This document shows, piece after piece, positions 52,352-61,329 of a stretch of 64,000 bases of DNA; position 1 is the stretch's first letter, and each line of letters starts with the position of its first letter. The translations under genes were made by a program, and so were the position numbers. The DNA comes from Cypionkella sp049896245 (GTDB lineage: Bacteria > Pseudomonadota > Alphaproteobacteria > Rhodobacterales > Rhodobacteraceae). The DNA is taken from NCBI RefSeq assembly GCF_049896245.1, contig NZ_JAFCTX010000011.1, positions 75,308-139,307 of the forward strand, in the 5' to 3' direction. The notes under the pieces were generated by a model. That model worked only from the letters and a program-made list of their open reading frames with translations. It had not been told where the DNA came from and made no database searches.

Positions 52352-53532
52352 CTACCCCGCAAACCCCCATCATTCAAGGTTGGTGCCCCGGAGCCTTGCG
52401 CCCGATGCAATCCGGCGACGGCCTTGTCGTGCGCATCCGCCCCCGCGCAGGCCGTCTGACCTCAGACCAAGCCCGTGGCATCGCAAGCCTGTCTGCCCAG
52501 CACGGCAACGGCCTGATTGATCTGTCCAACCGCGCCAACCTGCAACTGCGCGGCGTCACCGAAGCCAGCCATCCCGCCCTAATTGATGGCCTGCGCGCGG
52601 TTGATCTGATTGACGCCGATGCCACGGATGAGGCCCGCCGCAACATTATCGTCTCGCCGTTCTGGACCGAGGGCGATGGCTCGCAAGAGATCGCTGCGGC
52701 ATTGGCAAAAGCACTTACCGCTTCAGATGCCCCTAACCTGCCGGGGAAATTTGGTTTCTCGATTGATCTTGCGAAGTTTTCCACAATCCAAACAGCTTCC
52801 GTTGATATTCGGATTGAATGGCACCCGTCCGGCTGGTTGGTGCGCGGCGAAAGCTTTATCACGGGCGCAATGATCGACACCGCAAAAGCCGCTGCTGACG
52901 CCGCGCTAGAGTTGGCGCGCTGGTTCATGGACAGCGGCGGTGTCGAGGCGGGGCGCGGACGCATGGCGCGGCTTTGGCAAAACGAACCCTTGAATATCCG
53001 GCATGACCGACTGCCCCTGCGGTTTAGGGAAGGCGGCGGAGCAATGCTTGGAAACGCCTCGCCTCCCAAACCGGGGACATTCGCGCAAGGCCAACTGGTC
53101 GGCTTTGAATTTGGCCAGATGCAGGCCGAAACCCTCGCCCAACTTGGCGATCTCGGGCCCCTCCGCCTTACACCTTGGCGAATGCTGTTGATCGAAAGCC
53201 TCACCGAAACCCCGCATATCCCCGGCGTGATCACCCGCCCGGATGACCACATGCTGCGCGTCATCGCCTGCACCGGTGCCCCCGGTTGCCTGCAAGCCCA
53301 TGCCGCCACCCGCCCGCTCGCCCGCGCGCTTGCGCCAATGCTGACCGAAACACTGCACATCTCGGGCTGCGCCAAAGGCTGTGCCCACCCGACCGCAGCG
53401 CCCCTCACGCTGACCGCCACCCCCAGTGGCTTCGCCCTGATCCGGGGCGGCACCGCCTCTGGCACTCCGCTGCGCGAGGGGTTATCCGCTGCTGACCTCA
53501 CTGAAACCAATATCCTGAACGAGTTCCCCTGA
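52348..53532 (+). CDS. cobG: Precorrin-3B synthase CobG
   Basis: A 394-residue oxygen-dependent ring-contraction enzyme of the nitrite/sulfite reductase fold. The 4Fe-4S/siroheme-type cysteines are in ACTGAPGCLQAH and HISGCAKGCAHP. The start is GTG, overlapping the cobN stop as GTGA. Its presence marks the aerobic route, in contrast with CbiG-dependent anaerobic ring contraction. cobH follows with a 1-base overlap. Confidence 0.93.
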   Translation: MTTPQTPIIQGWCPGALRPMQSGDGLVVRIRPRAGRLTSDQARGIASLSAQHGNGLIDLSNRANLQLRGVTEASHPALIDGLRAVDLIDADATDEARRNIIVSPFWTEGDGSQEIAAALAKALTASDAPNLPGKFGFSIDLAKFSTIQTASVDIRIEWHPSGWLVRGESFITGAMIDTAKAAADAALELARWFMDSGGVEAGRGRMARLWQNEPLNIRHDRLPLRFREGGGAMLGNASPPKPGTFAQGQLVGFEFGQMQAETLAQLGDLGPLRLTPWRMLLIESLTETPHIPGVITRPDDHMLRVIACTGAPGCLQAHAATRPLARALAPMLTETLHISGCAKGCAHPTAAPLTLTATPSGFALIRGGTASGTPLREGLSAADLTETNILNEFP

Positions 53533-54161
53533 TGCCGCACAGCTACATCACCGATGGTGCAGAGATTTACCGCCGTTCCTTCGCGATGATCCGTGCCGAG
53601 GCCGATCTCGCCCGATTTACCCCCGAGGAGGAAATCGTCGCGGTGCGGATGATCCATGCCGCCGGGATGGTCGGGCTTGAATCCTATGTCGAATTTTCCG
53701 AAGGCATGGCGATTGCGGCGCGTAGCGCGCTGGAGGCAGGTGCGCCGATCCTGTGCGACGCGCGGATGGTGTCGGAAGGTGTCACGAGGGGCCGGATGCC
53801 TGCGGGCAATCAGGTGATCTGCACCCTGCATGACCCGTCGGTGGCCGCCTTGGCGAAAGAGATGGCCAACACACGATCCGCCGCCGCCTTGGAACTTTGG
53901 CGTCCGCATCTGGCCGGGGCCGTCGTCGCCATCGGCAACGCCCCCACCGCCCTGTTCCACCTGCTGAACATGCTGGAAGACCCCACCTGCCCACGCCCTG
54001 CCGCGATCATCGGCTGTCCGGTCGGTTTCATCGGGGCTGCGGAATCGAAAGCGGCGTTGATGAAGGAGCTTCCCGTGCCGTCGCTGATCGTGCGCGGGCG
54101 GCTCGGCGGCTCGGCGATCACCGTGGCCGCGATCAACGCGCTTGCAAGCCGGGTGGAGTGA
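53532..54161 (+). CDS. cobH: Precorrin-8X methylmutase CobH
   Basis: A 209-residue mutase that moves the methyl group from C11 to C12, giving hydrogenobyrinate. Motifs are RSFAMIRAEADL, MIHAAGMVGLESYV and GCPVGFIGAAESKAAL. The ATG shares one base with the cobG stop (TGATG), and cobI starts immediately after the cobH stop. Confidence 0.95.
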   Translation: MPHSYITDGAEIYRRSFAMIRAEADLARFTPEEEIVAVRMIHAAGMVGLESYVEFSEGMAIAARSALEAGAPILCDARMVSEGVTRGRMPAGNQVICTLHDPSVAALAKEMANTRSAAALELWRPHLAGAVVAIGNAPTALFHLLNMLEDPTCPRPAAIIGCPVGFIGAAESKAALMKELPVPSLIVRGRLGGSAITVAAINALASRVE

Positions 54162-54899
54162 ATGGGCAAAATCATCTGCACAGGCCTTGGCCCCGGCGAC
54201 CCCGATCTGATTTCGGTGAAGTCTGACCGCTTGATCCGTGGGGCGCAGCATGTGGCCTATTTCCGCAAGGCAGGGCGGGCAGGGCAAGCACGGCAGATCG
54301 TGCAGGGGATGCTGGCGGAGGGCGTCGTCGAATATGCGATGGAATATCCCGTCACTACCGAGATGCCGTTCGACAGCCCCGAATATAACGACGCCCTTGC
54401 GCGGTTCTATGACGATTGGGCCGACCGTTTGGTTACGGTCGCGCAGACCCAGGATGTGATCGTGCTGTGCGAGGGCGATCCATTCTTCTACGGCTCGTTC
54501 ATGCACCTGCACACCCGCCTTGAGGGCCGCGCAGAGGTCGAGGTGATCCCCGGCATCACCGGCATGACTGGCTGCTGGAACGCCGTCGGCACGCCGTTCA
54601 CTTGGGGCGACGATGTGCTGTCGGTGCTGATGGCGACGCTGCCCGAGGCTGATCTGGTCCACCACATGCAACGCTCTGACGCCATGGTGATCATGAAAAC
54701 CGGCCGCAACCTGCCGAAAGTGCGCGCCGCGTTGGAAACTTCGGGGCGGCTCGCTGACGCATGGCTGGTCGAGCGCGGCACCATGCCGACCCAACGCATC
54801 GCCCGCCTTGCCGATGTCGATGCCGCAGATTGCCCCTACTTCGCCATCGTGCTGGTCCACGGCCAAGGTCGGCGCCCGGAAATCGGGGGGCTGGAATGA
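54162..54899 (+). CDS. cobI: Precorrin-2 C20-methyltransferase CobI
   Basis: A 245-residue SAM-dependent tetrapyrrole methylase. The N-terminal GLGPGDPDLISVKS, the central LCEGDPFFYGSF and VIPGITGMTGCWNAVG are the family motifs, with the Ala/Gly-rich GPGDP loop binding SAM. It overlaps cobJ by ATGA. Part of the ordered methylation series I-G-J-M-F-L. Confidence 0.95.
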   Translation: MGKIICTGLGPGDPDLISVKSDRLIRGAQHVAYFRKAGRAGQARQIVQGMLAEGVVEYAMEYPVTTEMPFDSPEYNDALARFYDDWADRLVTVAQTQDVIVLCEGDPFFYGSFMHLHTRLEGRAEVEVIPGITGMTGCWNAVGTPFTWGDDVLSVLMATLPEADLVHHMQRSDAMVIMKTGRNLPKVRAALETSGRLADAWLVERGTMPTQRIARLADVDAADCPYFAIVLVHGQGRRPEIGGLE

Positions 54900-55627
54900 G
54901 CGGTTGGCTCGCCGTCGCGGGCCTTGGCCCCGGCGCTGAAAACATGGTGACGCCAGAGGTTCGCAGCGCTTTGGCCGAGGCCACTGATGTGATCGGCTAC
55001 TTCCCCTATGTCGCCCGCATCGCCCCGCGCGCCGGCCTGAACCTGCATGGGTCAGACAACCGGGTTGAGATTGACCGCGCCGACCACGCTTTGCGCCTCG
55101 CCTCCGAAGGCGCAAAGGTGGTGATCGTCTCCTCCGGCGATCCCGGCGTGTTCGCCATGGCCTCGGCTTTGTTCGAGGCTTTGGAAAAACGCCCCGATCT
55201 GCACGATCTTGATATTAAAATTCTCCCCGGCATCACGGCCATGCTCGCCGCTGCCGCCCACGCCGGTGCGCCCTTGGGCCATGATTTCTGTGCGATCAAC
55301 CTATCCGATAACCTCAAGCCGTGGCCCCTGGTCGAACACCGCCTGCGCCTCGCAGCCCAAGCTGATTTCGCGATGGGGTTCTACAACCCCCGTTCCTCCA
55401 GCCGTCCGCATCAATTCGCCCGCGCGCTGGAAATCTTGCTGGAAGAATGCGGCCCAAACCGCCTGATCACCTTCGCCCGTGCGGTTTCCACCCCTGAAGA
55501 ACGCATCCAGACCGTCACCCTCGCCGAAGCCACCCCGGAAATGGCCGACATGCGCACGGTTGTGATCGTCGGCAACTCCGCCACCCGCCGGGTTGGTCGC
55601 TTTGTCTACACCCCAAGGTCGGCATGA
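54896..55627 (+). CDS. cobJ: Precorrin-3B C17-methyltransferase CobJ
   Basis: A 243-residue tetrapyrrole methylase acting after CobG. Motifs are VAGLGPGAENMVTPEV, VVIVSSGDPGVFAMAS and LPGITAMLAAAAHAGAPLGHDF. ATGA overlap with cobI. Its last 22 bases overlap the 3-prime end of cobK on the opposite strand, so the two transcripts are antisense there. Confidence 0.95.
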   Translation: MSGWLAVAGLGPGAENMVTPEVRSALAEATDVIGYFPYVARIAPRAGLNLHGSDNRVEIDRADHALRLASEGAKVVIVSSGDPGVFAMASALFEALEKRPDLHDLDIKILPGITAMLAAAAHAGAPLGHDFCAINLSDNLKPWPLVEHRLRLAAQADFAMGFYNPRSSSRPHQFARALEILLEECGPNRLITFARAVSTPEERIQTVTLAEATPEMADMRTVVIVGNSATRRVGRFVYTPRSA

Positions 55628-56346
55628 GACAACCAGCCCATCACCTCAGCCACCGAAGCTGCGACCTCCCGCGCGGGCAGGGCGGGGCGCTCAATCATCA
55701 CCACGGGAATCCCCAAAGCCCGTGCGGCGATCAGCTTGGCCTCGGCCCCCGCGCCGCCTGCGTTCTTGGCGACGATATGGCTGATATTATGCTGCATCAG
55801 CAGCGCCTTATCACTCTCTACCTCAAACGGACCCCGCGCCAGAACCACAGTGCAATCGGGCAGCGGAGCCACTGCGGGCGCATCGACCAGCCGCAGCAGA
55901 TAGTGATGTTGTTTCGCCGCGAAACACCCCAGGTTCTGCTTGCCAATCGCCAGAAACACCCGTGCCTGCGCATCGGGCAGGGCGTCAACAGCCGCCTCCA
56001 TACTGCCGACATGCACCCAATTATCACCCGCAGCGGCCACCCAAGCCGCCCGCTGCAACCCCAACAATGGCACCCCAACCCGCCCGCAAGCCTCAACCGC
56101 ATTACGGCTCATCTGTGCGGCGAAGGGATGCGTGGCATCGACCACAGCACCAATCCTCTCGGCCCGCAGGTATTCGACCAAGCCGTCAATCCCGCCAAAT
56201 CCGCCAATTCGCGTCGGCAAGGGCTGCGCCACCGGGCTATCGGTGCGACCCGCATAAGAAAACACCGCGTCCTTCCCGGCAGCCGCCAATGTCCGCGCCA
56301 AAGCGCTGGCCTCGGTGGTGCCCCCCAGCAGAAGAATGCGCGTCAT
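55606..56346 (-). CDS. cobK: Precorrin-6A reductase CobK
   Basis: A 246-residue NADPH-dependent reductase giving precorrin-6B. N-terminal Rossmann motif ILLLGGTTEASALARTL; further motifs DATHPFAAQMSRNA and SHIVAKNAGGAGAEAKL. It is the only cob gene on the minus strand between cobJ and cobL; its start codon shares two bases with the cobL start on the other strand (CATG), and its 3-prime end overlaps cobJ. Its promoter must lie inside cobL. Confidence 0.94.
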   Translation of the reverse strand: MTRILLLGGTTEASALARTLAAAGKDAVFSYAGRTDSPVAQPLPTRIGGFGGIDGLVEYLRAERIGAVVDATHPFAAQMSRNAVEACGRVGVPLLGLQRAAWVAAAGDNWVHVGSMEAAVDALPDAQARVFLAIGKQNLGCFAAKQHHYLLRLVDAPAVAPLPDCTVVLARGPFEVESDKALLMQHNISHIVAKNAGGAGAEAKLIAARALGIPVVMIERPALPAREVAASVAEVMGWLSHADLGV

Positions 56347-57523
56347 GGATAAGCCTTGGATTGCAATCATCGGTTTGGGGGAAGATGGCCTGCCGGGCCT
56401 GTCAGATGCAAGCCGTGCCGCACTGGCGCAGGCCGAAATCATCTTCGGCGGCCCGCGTCATTTGGATTTGGCGGCAGCGGGTGCCAAAGGCCGCGCATGG
56501 CCCATGCCGTTTTCGGTGGCCCCTGTGCTGGCCTGCAAAGGCCAAAACGTCGCTATCATCGCCTCGGGCGATCCGTTCTGGTTCGGTGCGGGCAGCAGCC
56601 TGACTGCCCACCTTGCCCGCGACGAATGGCAAGCTTTCCCCGCGCCCTCCACCTTCCAACTCGCCGCCGCCCATCTCGGCTGGCGGATGGAGGACACCAC
56701 CTGCCACGGGCTGCACGCCGCCCCCTTCGCTCGCCTGCGTCCTGTGCTGACCAAAGGCCATCGCGCGATTTGCTTGGTGAGAGACGGCAACGCCCCGCAA
56801 GCCTTGGCAAAGTGGCTGACAGATCAGGGATTTACCGCCCATCTGACCGTGCTGGAAGCCCTTGGCGGCCCAAATCAACGTATCCGCGAAACCACCGCCG
56901 CAACCTTCGCCCTGACCGAGATCAAAGCCCCCGTCGCCGTCGCCATCGAGATCACCGCAGGTCAAGGCCTATCGCGCGCCTCCGGCCTCGACGACGCTTT
57001 GTTCGCGCATGACGGCCAGATCACCAAACGCCCAGTCCGTGCGCTGACCCTATCGGCACTCGCTCCGCGCGCAGGCGAAGTGTTGTGGGACATCGGTGCA
57101 GGTTCCGGCTCGATCTCGGTCGAATGGTGCTTGGCCGGAGGTCGTGCCTTGGCGTTTGAACTCCGCCCCGACCGCGCCATCAACATCCGCGCCAACGCGC
57201 TGAATTTCGGCGTGGACCACCGCCTGACCTGTATCGAAGGCACCGCATCCGAAACCCTCACCGCCCACCCGATCCCGGATGCCGTGTTCATTGGCGGTGG
57301 TGGCAACGCAGCCCTCTACGATCAACTCTGGCAAATTTTGCCAGAAGGCACCCGCATCGTCGCCAACGGCGTCACCTTGGAAACCGAAAGCCTGCTGGCA
57401 GGGCAACATGCCCAACGCGGTGGCACCCTTCTGCGCATCGAGCTTGCGGCAGCTGCGCCCATAGGTCGGATGCGTGGCTGGGATGCCACCCGCCCGGTCG
57501 TGCAGTTGAGTGCGATCCGATGA
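56345..57523 (+). CDS. cobL: Precorrin-6Y C5,15-methyltransferase (decarboxylating) CobL
   Basis: A 392-residue fusion of two domains: an N-terminal tetrapyrrole methylase (IAIIGLGEDGLPGLSDASR; IIASGDPFWFGAGSS) equivalent to CbiE, and a C-terminal class I methyltransferase/decarboxylase (LWDIGAGSGSISVEW) equivalent to CbiT. It methylates C5 and C15 and removes the acetate carboxyl at C12. Start codon overlaps that of cobK on the other strand; the stop overlaps cobE by ATGA. Confidence 0.95.
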   Translation: MDKPWIAIIGLGEDGLPGLSDASRAALAQAEIIFGGPRHLDLAAAGAKGRAWPMPFSVAPVLACKGQNVAIIASGDPFWFGAGSSLTAHLARDEWQAFPAPSTFQLAAAHLGWRMEDTTCHGLHAAPFARLRPVLTKGHRAICLVRDGNAPQALAKWLTDQGFTAHLTVLEALGGPNQRIRETTAATFALTEIKAPVAVAIEITAGQGLSRASGLDDALFAHDGQITKRPVRALTLSALAPRAGEVLWDIGAGSGSISVEWCLAGGRALAFELRPDRAINIRANALNFGVDHRLTCIEGTASETLTAHPIPDAVFIGGGGNAALYDQLWQILPEGTRIVANGVTLETESLLAGQHAQRGGTLLRIELAAAAPIGRMRGWDATRPVVQLSAIR

Positions 57524-57885
57524 TCGTTGCAGGCATAGGCTTTCGCAAAGATGCCGGGATCGACAGCCTGCGCGACGCTTTGGCCCGCGCCGGAGGTGAT
57601 GCGGCGCAGGCCCTCGCCACCGCCAAGGACAAAGCTGACTCCCCTGTCATCCAAGCCCTTGCCGCCGAAATGGCCCTGCATCTGCACGCAGTTCCCTTGG
57701 AACGTCTGCGTAACCAGCCCACCCTGACCCAGTCCGTCCGCGTCCAGGCTCGCTATGGCACCGGCAGCCTCGCCGAAGCCGCAGCGCTTGCCGCCGCTGG
57801 CCCCGGCGCACGGCTTTTAGGCCCCCGCGTCACATCCCAAGACGGCATGGCCACCGCAGCCCTTGCCGAAAGGAGCATCCCATGA
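57520..57885 (+). CDS. cobE: Cobalamin biosynthesis protein CobE (CbiG C-terminal domain)
   Basis: A 121-residue protein matching the C-terminal CbiG/CobE domain (VAGIGFRKDAGIDSLRDAL; TAKDKADSPVIQALA). CobE is needed in the aerobic pathway, but its reaction is not settled. The CbiG lactone-opening domain is absent, as expected in an aerobic producer. ATGA overlaps at both ends. Confidence 0.9.
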   Translation: MIVAGIGFRKDAGIDSLRDALARAGGDAAQALATAKDKADSPVIQALAAEMALHLHAVPLERLRNQPTLTQSVRVQARYGTGSLAEAAALAAAGPGARLLGPRVTSQDGMATAALAERSIP

Positions 57886-58664
57886 CCATCCATTTCATCG
57901 GCGCAGGCCCCGGCGCGCCTGATCTAATCACCCTGCGTGGCCGCGATCTGATCGCCTCCAGCCCGGTCTGCCTTTATGCCGGATCGCTGGTGCCGCAAGC
58001 CCTGCTGGCGCATTGTCCGCCGGGTGCCAAGATCACCAACACCGCCCCCTTGTCGCTGGACGAGATCATCGCCGAACTCGCCGCCGCCCATGCCGCGGGT
58101 CAAGATGTCGCCCGCCTGCATTCCGGTGATCTGTCGGTGTGGTCGGCGATGGGCGAGCAACTGCGCCGCCTGCGCGCCCTGAATATCCCCTATGATGTGA
58201 CCCCCGGCGTGCCGTCGTTCGCCGCCGCTGCCGCTGCCCTCGCCACCGAACTGACCCTGCCGGGCCTGACCCAATCCGTTGTCCTCACCCGCACCTCAGG
58301 CCGCGCCACCGCGATGCCAGAGCGTGAAAACCTGCCTGCCTTTGCTGCCACCGGCGCCACCCTTGCCATCCACCTCTCGGTGCATGTGCTTGAAAACGTG
58401 GTGAAAGACCTCACCCCCCACTATGGCCCCGATTGCCCCGTCGCCGTGGTCTGGCGCGCCACTTGGCCGGATGAGCGCATCGTCCGCGCCACGCTGTCCA
58501 CACTACAAACTGCTATCGGCGCGGAAATGGAGCGCACAGCGCTGATCCTCGTCGGCCCCGCCCTCGCCGCCGAAGGCTTCGAGGAAAGCCGCCTCTATGC
58601 CGGCGACTACGACCGCCGCTTCCGCCCCGTCGGCACCGATCCGCGCTTCCCGGAAGCCCAATGA
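57882..58664 (+). CDS. cobM: Precorrin-4 C11-methyltransferase CobM
   Basis: A 260-residue tetrapyrrole methylase with FIGAGPGAPDLITLRGRDLI, the CLYAGSLVP and RLHSGDLSVWSAMGEQ motifs, and VTPGVPSFAAAAAALATELT. It methylates C11 of precorrin-4. ATGA overlap with both cobE and cobB. Confidence 0.95.
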   Translation: MTIHFIGAGPGAPDLITLRGRDLIASSPVCLYAGSLVPQALLAHCPPGAKITNTAPLSLDEIIAELAAAHAAGQDVARLHSGDLSVWSAMGEQLRRLRALNIPYDVTPGVPSFAAAAAALATELTLPGLTQSVVLTRTSGRATAMPERENLPAFAATGATLAIHLSVHVLENVVKDLTPHYGPDCPVAVVWRATWPDERIVRATLSTLQTAIGAEMERTALILVGPALAAEGFEESRLYAGDYDRRFRPVGTDPRFPEAQ

Positions 58665-59980
58665 TCCCCGGATTGCTCATTTCCGCCCCGGCCTCCGGCA
58701 CCGGCAAGACCACGCTGATGCTCGGTCTGCTCGCCGCCTTCCGCGCACAGGGGCTGAACGTGCAGCCGTTCAAATCCGGCCCCGACTACATCGACCCCGC
58801 CTTTCACGCGGCGGCTTCGGGGCGCGCGTCTGTCAATCTGGACAGTTGGGCGATGACCCCAGCGCGGATCGCAGGGCTGGCTTCGGTAGCGGCAGATGCC
58901 GATTTGATCCTCGCTGAAGGCTCGATGGGCCTGTTCGATGGTGTGGCCAAACCGGGGGAATTTGGCAGCGGAGCCAGCGCCGATATCGCGGTGATGATGG
59001 GGTGGCCGGTGGTTCTGGTGCTGGATGTCTCGGGCCAAGCCCAATCCGCCGCTGCCGTCGCCAAGGGCTTTCAACTGCTGCGCCCCGACATGCCCTTCGC
59101 CGGGGTGGTCTTGAACCGCGTCGCCTCGCCCCGCCACGAAGCCTTGGTGCGCGCGGGGATGCATGCGGCAGGCATCCCGGTGCTGGGCGCGCTGCCGCGA
59201 CGCGCCTCAATCGCGCTGCCCGAGCGCCATCTGGGCCTCGTTCAAGCCGAGGAGCAACCGCATCTACAAGCCCTGCTGGCCGAAGCCGGGGCATTCATTG
59301 CCGAAAATCTGAACCTCGACACCCTGCGCGCCGCCGCCCGTGGCCATCTGCCCCCCCAACCGCCATTAAAAATCACGCCTCCGGCCAATCGCATCGCCCT
59401 TGCGCGAGACGCTGCGTTTTCCTTCATCTACCCGCATCTTCTGGCCGGATGGCGCGCGGCGGGGGCCACGATCCTGCCATTCTCGCCGCTGCAAGATGAG
59501 GCCCCAGATCCGACAGCGGAAACCTGCTGGCTGCCGGGCGGCTATCCCGAGCTTCACGCCGGAAAACTCGCCGCCAATGCGCATTTTCGCCAATCTCTGC
59601 AAGCCTTTGCTCAGACCAAACCGGTACATGGCGAGTGCGGCGGCTATATGGCGATGGGTGCGGGCCTGATCGACGCGCAAGGTGAGCGGCATGAAATGAC
59701 AGGGCTTCTGGGGCTAGAGACCAGCTTTGCCAAACGCCGCATGCATCTGGGCTACCGTCTTGCGCAAACCAATGTCCCCATCGTCGGCCACCCCGCCCGT
59801 ACCCGGCTCCGCGGCCACGAATTCCACTACGCCACCATCACGGCCCAACCCGATGCCCCCCTTGCGCAAGTCTGCGATGCAACCGATACCACTGTTGCAG
59901 AAACCGGATCGCTCCGCATCCAAACGGGCGGCGGCCAATCGTCCGGCACCTTCTTCCATCTGATCGCAGAGGCGACATGA
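58661..59980 (+). CDS. cobB: Hydrogenobyrinate a,c-diamide synthase CobB
   Basis: A 439-residue glutamine-dependent amidotransferase. N-terminal P-loop ISAPASGTGKTTLMLGLL with VQPFKSGPDYIDPAFH, and a C-terminal glutaminase domain with the nucleophile in VHGECGGYMAMGAGL. It amidates the a and c carboxyls before cobalt insertion by CobN. ATGA overlaps with cobM and cobA. Confidence 0.95.
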   Translation: MIPGLLISAPASGTGKTTLMLGLLAAFRAQGLNVQPFKSGPDYIDPAFHAAASGRASVNLDSWAMTPARIAGLASVAADADLILAEGSMGLFDGVAKPGEFGSGASADIAVMMGWPVVLVLDVSGQAQSAAAVAKGFQLLRPDMPFAGVVLNRVASPRHEALVRAGMHAAGIPVLGALPRRASIALPERHLGLVQAEEQPHLQALLAEAGAFIAENLNLDTLRAAARGHLPPQPPLKITPPANRIALARDAAFSFIYPHLLAGWRAAGATILPFSPLQDEAPDPTAETCWLPGGYPELHAGKLAANAHFRQSLQAFAQTKPVHGECGGYMAMGAGLIDAQGERHEMTGLLGLETSFAKRRMHLGYRLAQTNVPIVGHPARTRLRGHEFHYATITAQPDAPLAQVCDATDTTVAETGSLRIQTGGGQSSGTFFHLIAEAT

Positions 59981-60702
59981 CCGGCTTTGTATCCTTCGTT
60001 TCCTCCGGTCCCGGCGATCCCGAGCTATTGACCGTCAAGGCCGTGAACCGCCTTTCAACTGCCGAAGTGGTGCTGTTTGACGATCTTTCCTCTGGTCCAA
60101 TCCTTGGCCTTGCCGCCAAATCCGCTGACCTGATCGCGGTCGGCAAACGCGCCGGGCGGCCCTCGCCGAAACAAGATCACGTCAGCCGCCTGTTGGTCGA
60201 TCATGCGCTTGCTGGCCAGCGCGTGGTACGGCTGAAATCCGGCGATTGCGGCATGTTCGGACGGCTGGAGGAGGAGTTGGTTGCCCTGCAACAGGCGGGA
60301 ATTTCATACGAAATTATCCCCGGCGTCACCTCTGCCTCTGCTGCTGCCGCGGCCTACGGCATCCCATTGACCCGTCGTCTGACCGCGCGGCGCGTGCAAT
60401 TCATCACCGGGGCGGATGTGACAGGCAGCCTGCCGGAAAACACCAATATGGCCGCCCTCGCCGACCCTCTTGCCACCACTGTGGTCTACATGGGCCGCCG
60501 CACCTTCGCCGATCTCGCCGCTCGGCTGATCGCCCACGGCCTGCCAGCCGACACACCTGCGCTGCTGGCCGAGGCGGTCTCAATCCCCGATCAAAAAATC
60601 ACCCGCCACACCATTGCCAGCCTTGCGACCCATCTGCAAACTGCAACCAGCCCGCACCCTGCGCTGATCTTCTACGGCCCCTTGGCCGAGTTCCCGGCAT
60701 GA
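59977..60702 (+). CDS. cobA: Uroporphyrinogen-III C-methyltransferase CobA
   Basis: A 241-residue single-domain SUMT that makes precorrin-2, the entry to both B12 and siroheme. Motifs SGPGDPELLTVKAVNRL, VRLKSGDCGMFGRLEEE and IPGVTSASAAAAAYGIPLT. No CysG-like dehydrogenase or ferrochelatase domains are fused. Overlaps cobB by ATGA and the next gene by ATGA. Confidence 0.93.
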   Translation: MTGFVSFVSSGPGDPELLTVKAVNRLSTAEVVLFDDLSSGPILGLAAKSADLIAVGKRAGRPSPKQDHVSRLLVDHALAGQRVVRLKSGDCGMFGRLEEELVALQQAGISYEIIPGVTSASAAAAAYGIPLTRRLTARRVQFITGADVTGSLPENTNMAALADPLATTVVYMGRRTFADLAARLIAHGLPADTPALLAEAVSIPDQKITRHTIASLATHLQTATSPHPALIFYGPLAEFPA

Positions 60703-61007
60703 GACTTTACGTCTGCACCCTGTGCCAGTTGGGCCGCGAGGGTTTTGCCGACACTCTGCGCGAAGCCATGCCTGCCGCCGTCGAAGTGCTTGAAATCGAA
60801 TGTATGTCTGGCTGCACGCGCGACCAATCCATAGCCTTCCGCGCGGATGGCAAAACCGCCTATCTGTTCGGCGAGATTACCGCCGCTGATCTGCCCGAGC
60901 TTGAAAATTTCGCTCGCCTTTATGCCGCCTCGCCGGACGGTAACTTCCTCGACGCCCGCGTGCTGGGCAGTCTGCGCAGCAAGGCCATCGCCCGCATTCC
61001 GGCCTGA
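60699..61007 (+). CDS. Second DUF1636 protein
   Basis: A 102-residue paralogue of the protein at 47707 with the same cysteine layout: YVCTLCQLG near the N-terminus and ECMSGCTRD in the middle. It ends in a similar SKAIARIPA tail (the other has SLARIPPLE). The ATG overlaps the cobA stop. Function unknown; the fixed position in two B12 operons suggests a metal or redox accessory of corrin synthesis. Confidence 0.83.
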   Translation: MRLYVCTLCQLGREGFADTLREAMPAAVEVLEIECMSGCTRDQSIAFRADGKTAYLFGEITAADLPELENFARLYAASPDGNFLDARVLGSLRSKAIARIPA

Positions 61008-61097
61008 TGTAATCGACCATTGTGTCGCCTCTGACCCTTCAAAAGCCGCATTTCTGCTTGACCCAAACCGGGGCTTAGGTGACTGATGAATATGCAT

Positions 61098-61285
61098 GGT
61101 GTTCTAAAAACGCAAAGCGTCTGGACTGAAACGAGAATGAGGAATGGGTGGACCAATCGGCACCCCAAGCCTCAGCCGCCCCCGCGACTGTATGCGGTGA
61201 GCGTGCTTCCGATGTGCCACTGGCCCCTTAAGGCTGGGAAGGTGGAAGCCTGCTACGACCCGCGAGCCAGGAGACCGGCCACGCA
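61098..61285 (+). ncRNA. Cobalamin riboswitch 2
   Basis: Conserved elements appear in order: ACGAGAATGAGGAATGGGTG, the core CAGCCGCCCCCGCGACTGTA, the B12 box GCCACTG at 61216-61222, CTGGGAAGGTGG and CGAGCCAGGAGACCGGCC ending near 61280. It lies ahead of cbtB-cbtA, so excess cobalamin should shut off cobalt uptake. A 6-base-pair stem (ACCGTC/GACGGT, 61300-61317) just before the cbtB ribosome site may be the expression platform. Confidence 0.93.
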
Positions 61286-61329
61286 AAGAAACGCTAAACA
61301 CCGTCGGGTGTGACGGTATGGAGAATAGA

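Noticed and set aside
52374..55115. Open frame of 913 codons on the minus strand opposite cobG-cobH-cobI-cobJ
   Set aside because: It is a mirror of strongly coding plus-strand genes in GC-rich DNA; its translation shows no family and is rich in Arg, Pro and His, as expected of an antisense frame.
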